From: Bacteriovoracaceae bacterium UBA4096
GTDB taxonomy: Bacteria > Bdellovibrionota > Bacteriovoracia > Bacteriovoracales > Bacteriovoracaceae
Reading direction: 5' to 3'
Assembly: GCA_002381945.1 (NCBI GenBank)
Contig: DFXY01000039.1
Coordinates: forward strand, 25,355 to 48,660
Length of the DNA stretch: 23,306 nt
The notes beneath the pieces are model-generated. The model worked only from the letters and a program-made list of their open reading frames with translations. It was not told the DNA's origin and made no database searches. Position 1 is the first letter of the stretch. Every line of letters starts with the position of its first letter. The position numbers and the translations under genes were made by a program. Below, piece after piece: positions 22,137 through 23,306 of this stretch.

Positions 22137-23306
22137 ATGAGTGAAAAAGAAATAGTATTAATTACCGGTAGCAGCGGCTTTATTGGAAGCGCCTTAGCAG
22201 AAAAACTCAGCAGCACTTGTGAAGTCATAGGAGTTGATAGAGATCTACCTAAAAAAAAGATACCGGGTGTCACATATTACAAAATAGACATGACTTCAAT
22301 TGTGGACGTAGCGCGAACGATGCAGGAGATTAAAGAATCTCATGGTAATCATCTGCATTCAGTGGTTCATCTGGTTGCCTACTACAGTTTCTCAGGCGAA
22401 GAAGATGACAGATACCAAGCAATTACGATTGACGGCACGCAGTCGCTTCTGATTGAGCTAAAGAAGAACTTCACGGTAGAGCAGTTCATTTTTTCGAGTA
22501 CCATGTTGGTTTATGATCCGGTAAAACCTGGTGAGAAGATCAGAGATCACTCTCCGGTTAAACCAACCTGGCCTTATCCAAAATCAAAAGTAGAAACTGA
22601 GAAGATACTAAAAGAAATTCATGCAGACATTCCTATTGTTAATTTCCGCATTGCCGGAGTCTATAATGATTTTTGTCATTCTCCCACTATCTCAAATCAA
22701 ATTATCCGAATCCATGAAGGATGGGCGACTTCAATCCCCTTTCCGGGCAATCCTCAACATGGACAGAGCTTTCTCCATCTGGATGATTTAGTGGAGGCAA
22801 CTGAACTCTTAATTAGAAAACGCAAATCATTAAGCTCCTTTGAAACTCTGGTTCTTGGAGAAGAAGAGGTTTTAAGTTACAAAGAAATGCAAAGCATAAT
22901 TGGAGACAAACTTTTTGAAAGGCCCTGGCCTGTCATTCGAATCCCAGTAGTCATAGCATCTATCGGCGCCAAAGTGATGGAGTCCATGCCTTTTATAAGA
23001 GAACCCTTCATTAAGCCCTGGATGATTCCACACGCTGATGAACATTTTGAAGTCGATATCACCAAAATTAAAACCTTATTAAGGTGGCATCCAAAAAGAA
23101 AACTGGCCCAGAAGTTACCAGTCATGATTGATCATCTCAAAGAAGACCCTGATAAATGGTATGCGATGAATAAGATTGAAAAACCATTTTATCGGAATGT
23201 GAGGACGATTGGCACTCAAGCAGATAAGAACCAATGGTTGGCCTCCATCTTTGTCATTTTTCTCGGAATTTTATTACTTTCCAATTCTTTTACCCTCGGC
23301 AATTTA
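22137..23306 (+). CDS. NAD-dependent epimerase/dehydratase (extended SDR) with C-terminal membrane segment, partial
   Basis: The first 390 codons are present and the frame is still open at the window end. GGAAGGAG lies 6 nt before the ATG. The N-terminal Rossmann fold has GSSGFIG (G11, G14, G17) for NAD(P), an acidic D35 after beta 2 (GVDRD) and the catalytic Y147-PKS-K151. SDR homology runs to about residue 320. A linker (WYAMNKIEKPFYRNVRTIG) leads to a hydrophobic helix (about 367-385) at the edge, so the enzyme part is probably tethered to the membrane or fused to a small membrane domain. The substrate (a nucleotide sugar or other compound) is unknown. It is divergent from the sensor kinase gene. 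Confidence 0.85.
   Translation, partial: MSEKEIVLITGSSGFIGSALAEKLSSTCEVIGVDRDLPKKKIPGVTYYKIDMTSIVDVARTMQEIKESHGNHLHSVVHLVAYYSFSGEEDDRYQAITIDGTQSLLIELKKNFTVEQFIFSSTMLVYDPVKPGEKIRDHSPVKPTWPYPKSKVETEKILKEIHADIPIVNFRIAGVYNDFCHSPTISNQIIRIHEGWATSIPFPGNPQHGQSFLHLDDLVEATELLIRKRKSLSSFETLVLGEEEVLSYKEMQSIIGDKLFERPWPVIRIPVVIASIGAKVMESMPFIREPFIKPWMIPHADEHFEVDITKIKTLLRWHPKRKLAQKLPVMIDHLKEDPDKWYAMNKIEKPFYRNVRTIGTQADKNQWLASIFVIFLGILLLSNSFTLGNL

Noticed and set aside
22877..23125. 82-codon minus-strand frame
   Set aside because: It is antisense to the epimerase gene, which is open across the whole region and has clear SDR motifs.
1..23306. Mobile elements, CRISPR arrays, phage genes, defence systems
   Set aside because: I looked for transposase or integrase motifs, regular direct repeats and terminal inverted repeats and found none; the window reads as ordinary chromosome.

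Overview
The window is a gene-dense stretch of a moderately AT-rich bacterial chromosome from a Gram-negative organism: there are periplasmic and outer-membrane proteins, a SlyX protein and a quinol-type NO reductase. Dense coding on both strands, the 'AAGGCC'-rich codon style and the mix of protein families suggest a Bdellovibrionota relative (Bacteriovorax/Peredibacter type). That placement is an inference of low to moderate certainty; no rRNA or other marker is present. I see no insertion sequence, phage gene, CRISPR array, tRNA or rRNA.

Region 1 (1-3671) is a detoxification-type operon on the minus strand, in transcription order: luciferase-like monooxygenase, aldo/keto reductase, Bcr/CflA-type MFS exporter, then the first codons of an SMR-type exporter that leaves the window. 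Genes overlap or nearly touch. It is divergent from an Rrf2-family regulator; the two share a compact control region with a perfect 7-7-7 inverted repeat and back-to-back promoters.

Region 2 (3774-10374) is a copper block. On the minus strand lie a YceI-like and a His-rich DUF3347-like periplasmic protein, then a small secreted protein with its own terminator. On the plus strand, a textbook MerR/CueR-type promoter (19-bp spacer, 21-bp dyad) drives a Cu(I) P-type ATPase (copA), cueR (4-nt overlap) and a multicopper oxidase whose C-terminus looks like a CopB outer-membrane barrel. The circuit would be: CueR senses Cu(I) and switches on export, its own synthesis and periplasmic oxidation.

Region 3 (10378-11841, minus) holds a secreted protein resembling Cys-Gln thioester domains and a glyoxalase-SRPBCC fusion. 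Region 4 (12004-14930, plus) has a CHASE-like membrane sensor with a degenerate kinase module, then an XdhC-like protein abutting a SufU-like Fe-S scaffold. Region 5 (15040-18992, plus) has a 44-aa KGG-motif protein with a strong terminator, slyX, a four-helix membrane protein and a quinol-dependent nitric oxide reductase behind a leader with competing hairpins, then a DEDDy exonuclease.

Region 6 (18969-22023, minus) has a BON-domain protein and a large hybrid sensor kinase whose N-terminal membrane domain carries all five landmark residues of the plant ethylene receptor Cu(I)/ethylene site. The window ends inside an NAD-dependent epimerase with a C-terminal membrane segment (plus, from 22137).

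The most notable items are the CopA-CopB-like fusion, the ethylene-receptor-like sensor near a copper block, the thioester-like secreted protein, and the XdhC/SufU pair with no molybdenum enzyme beside it.
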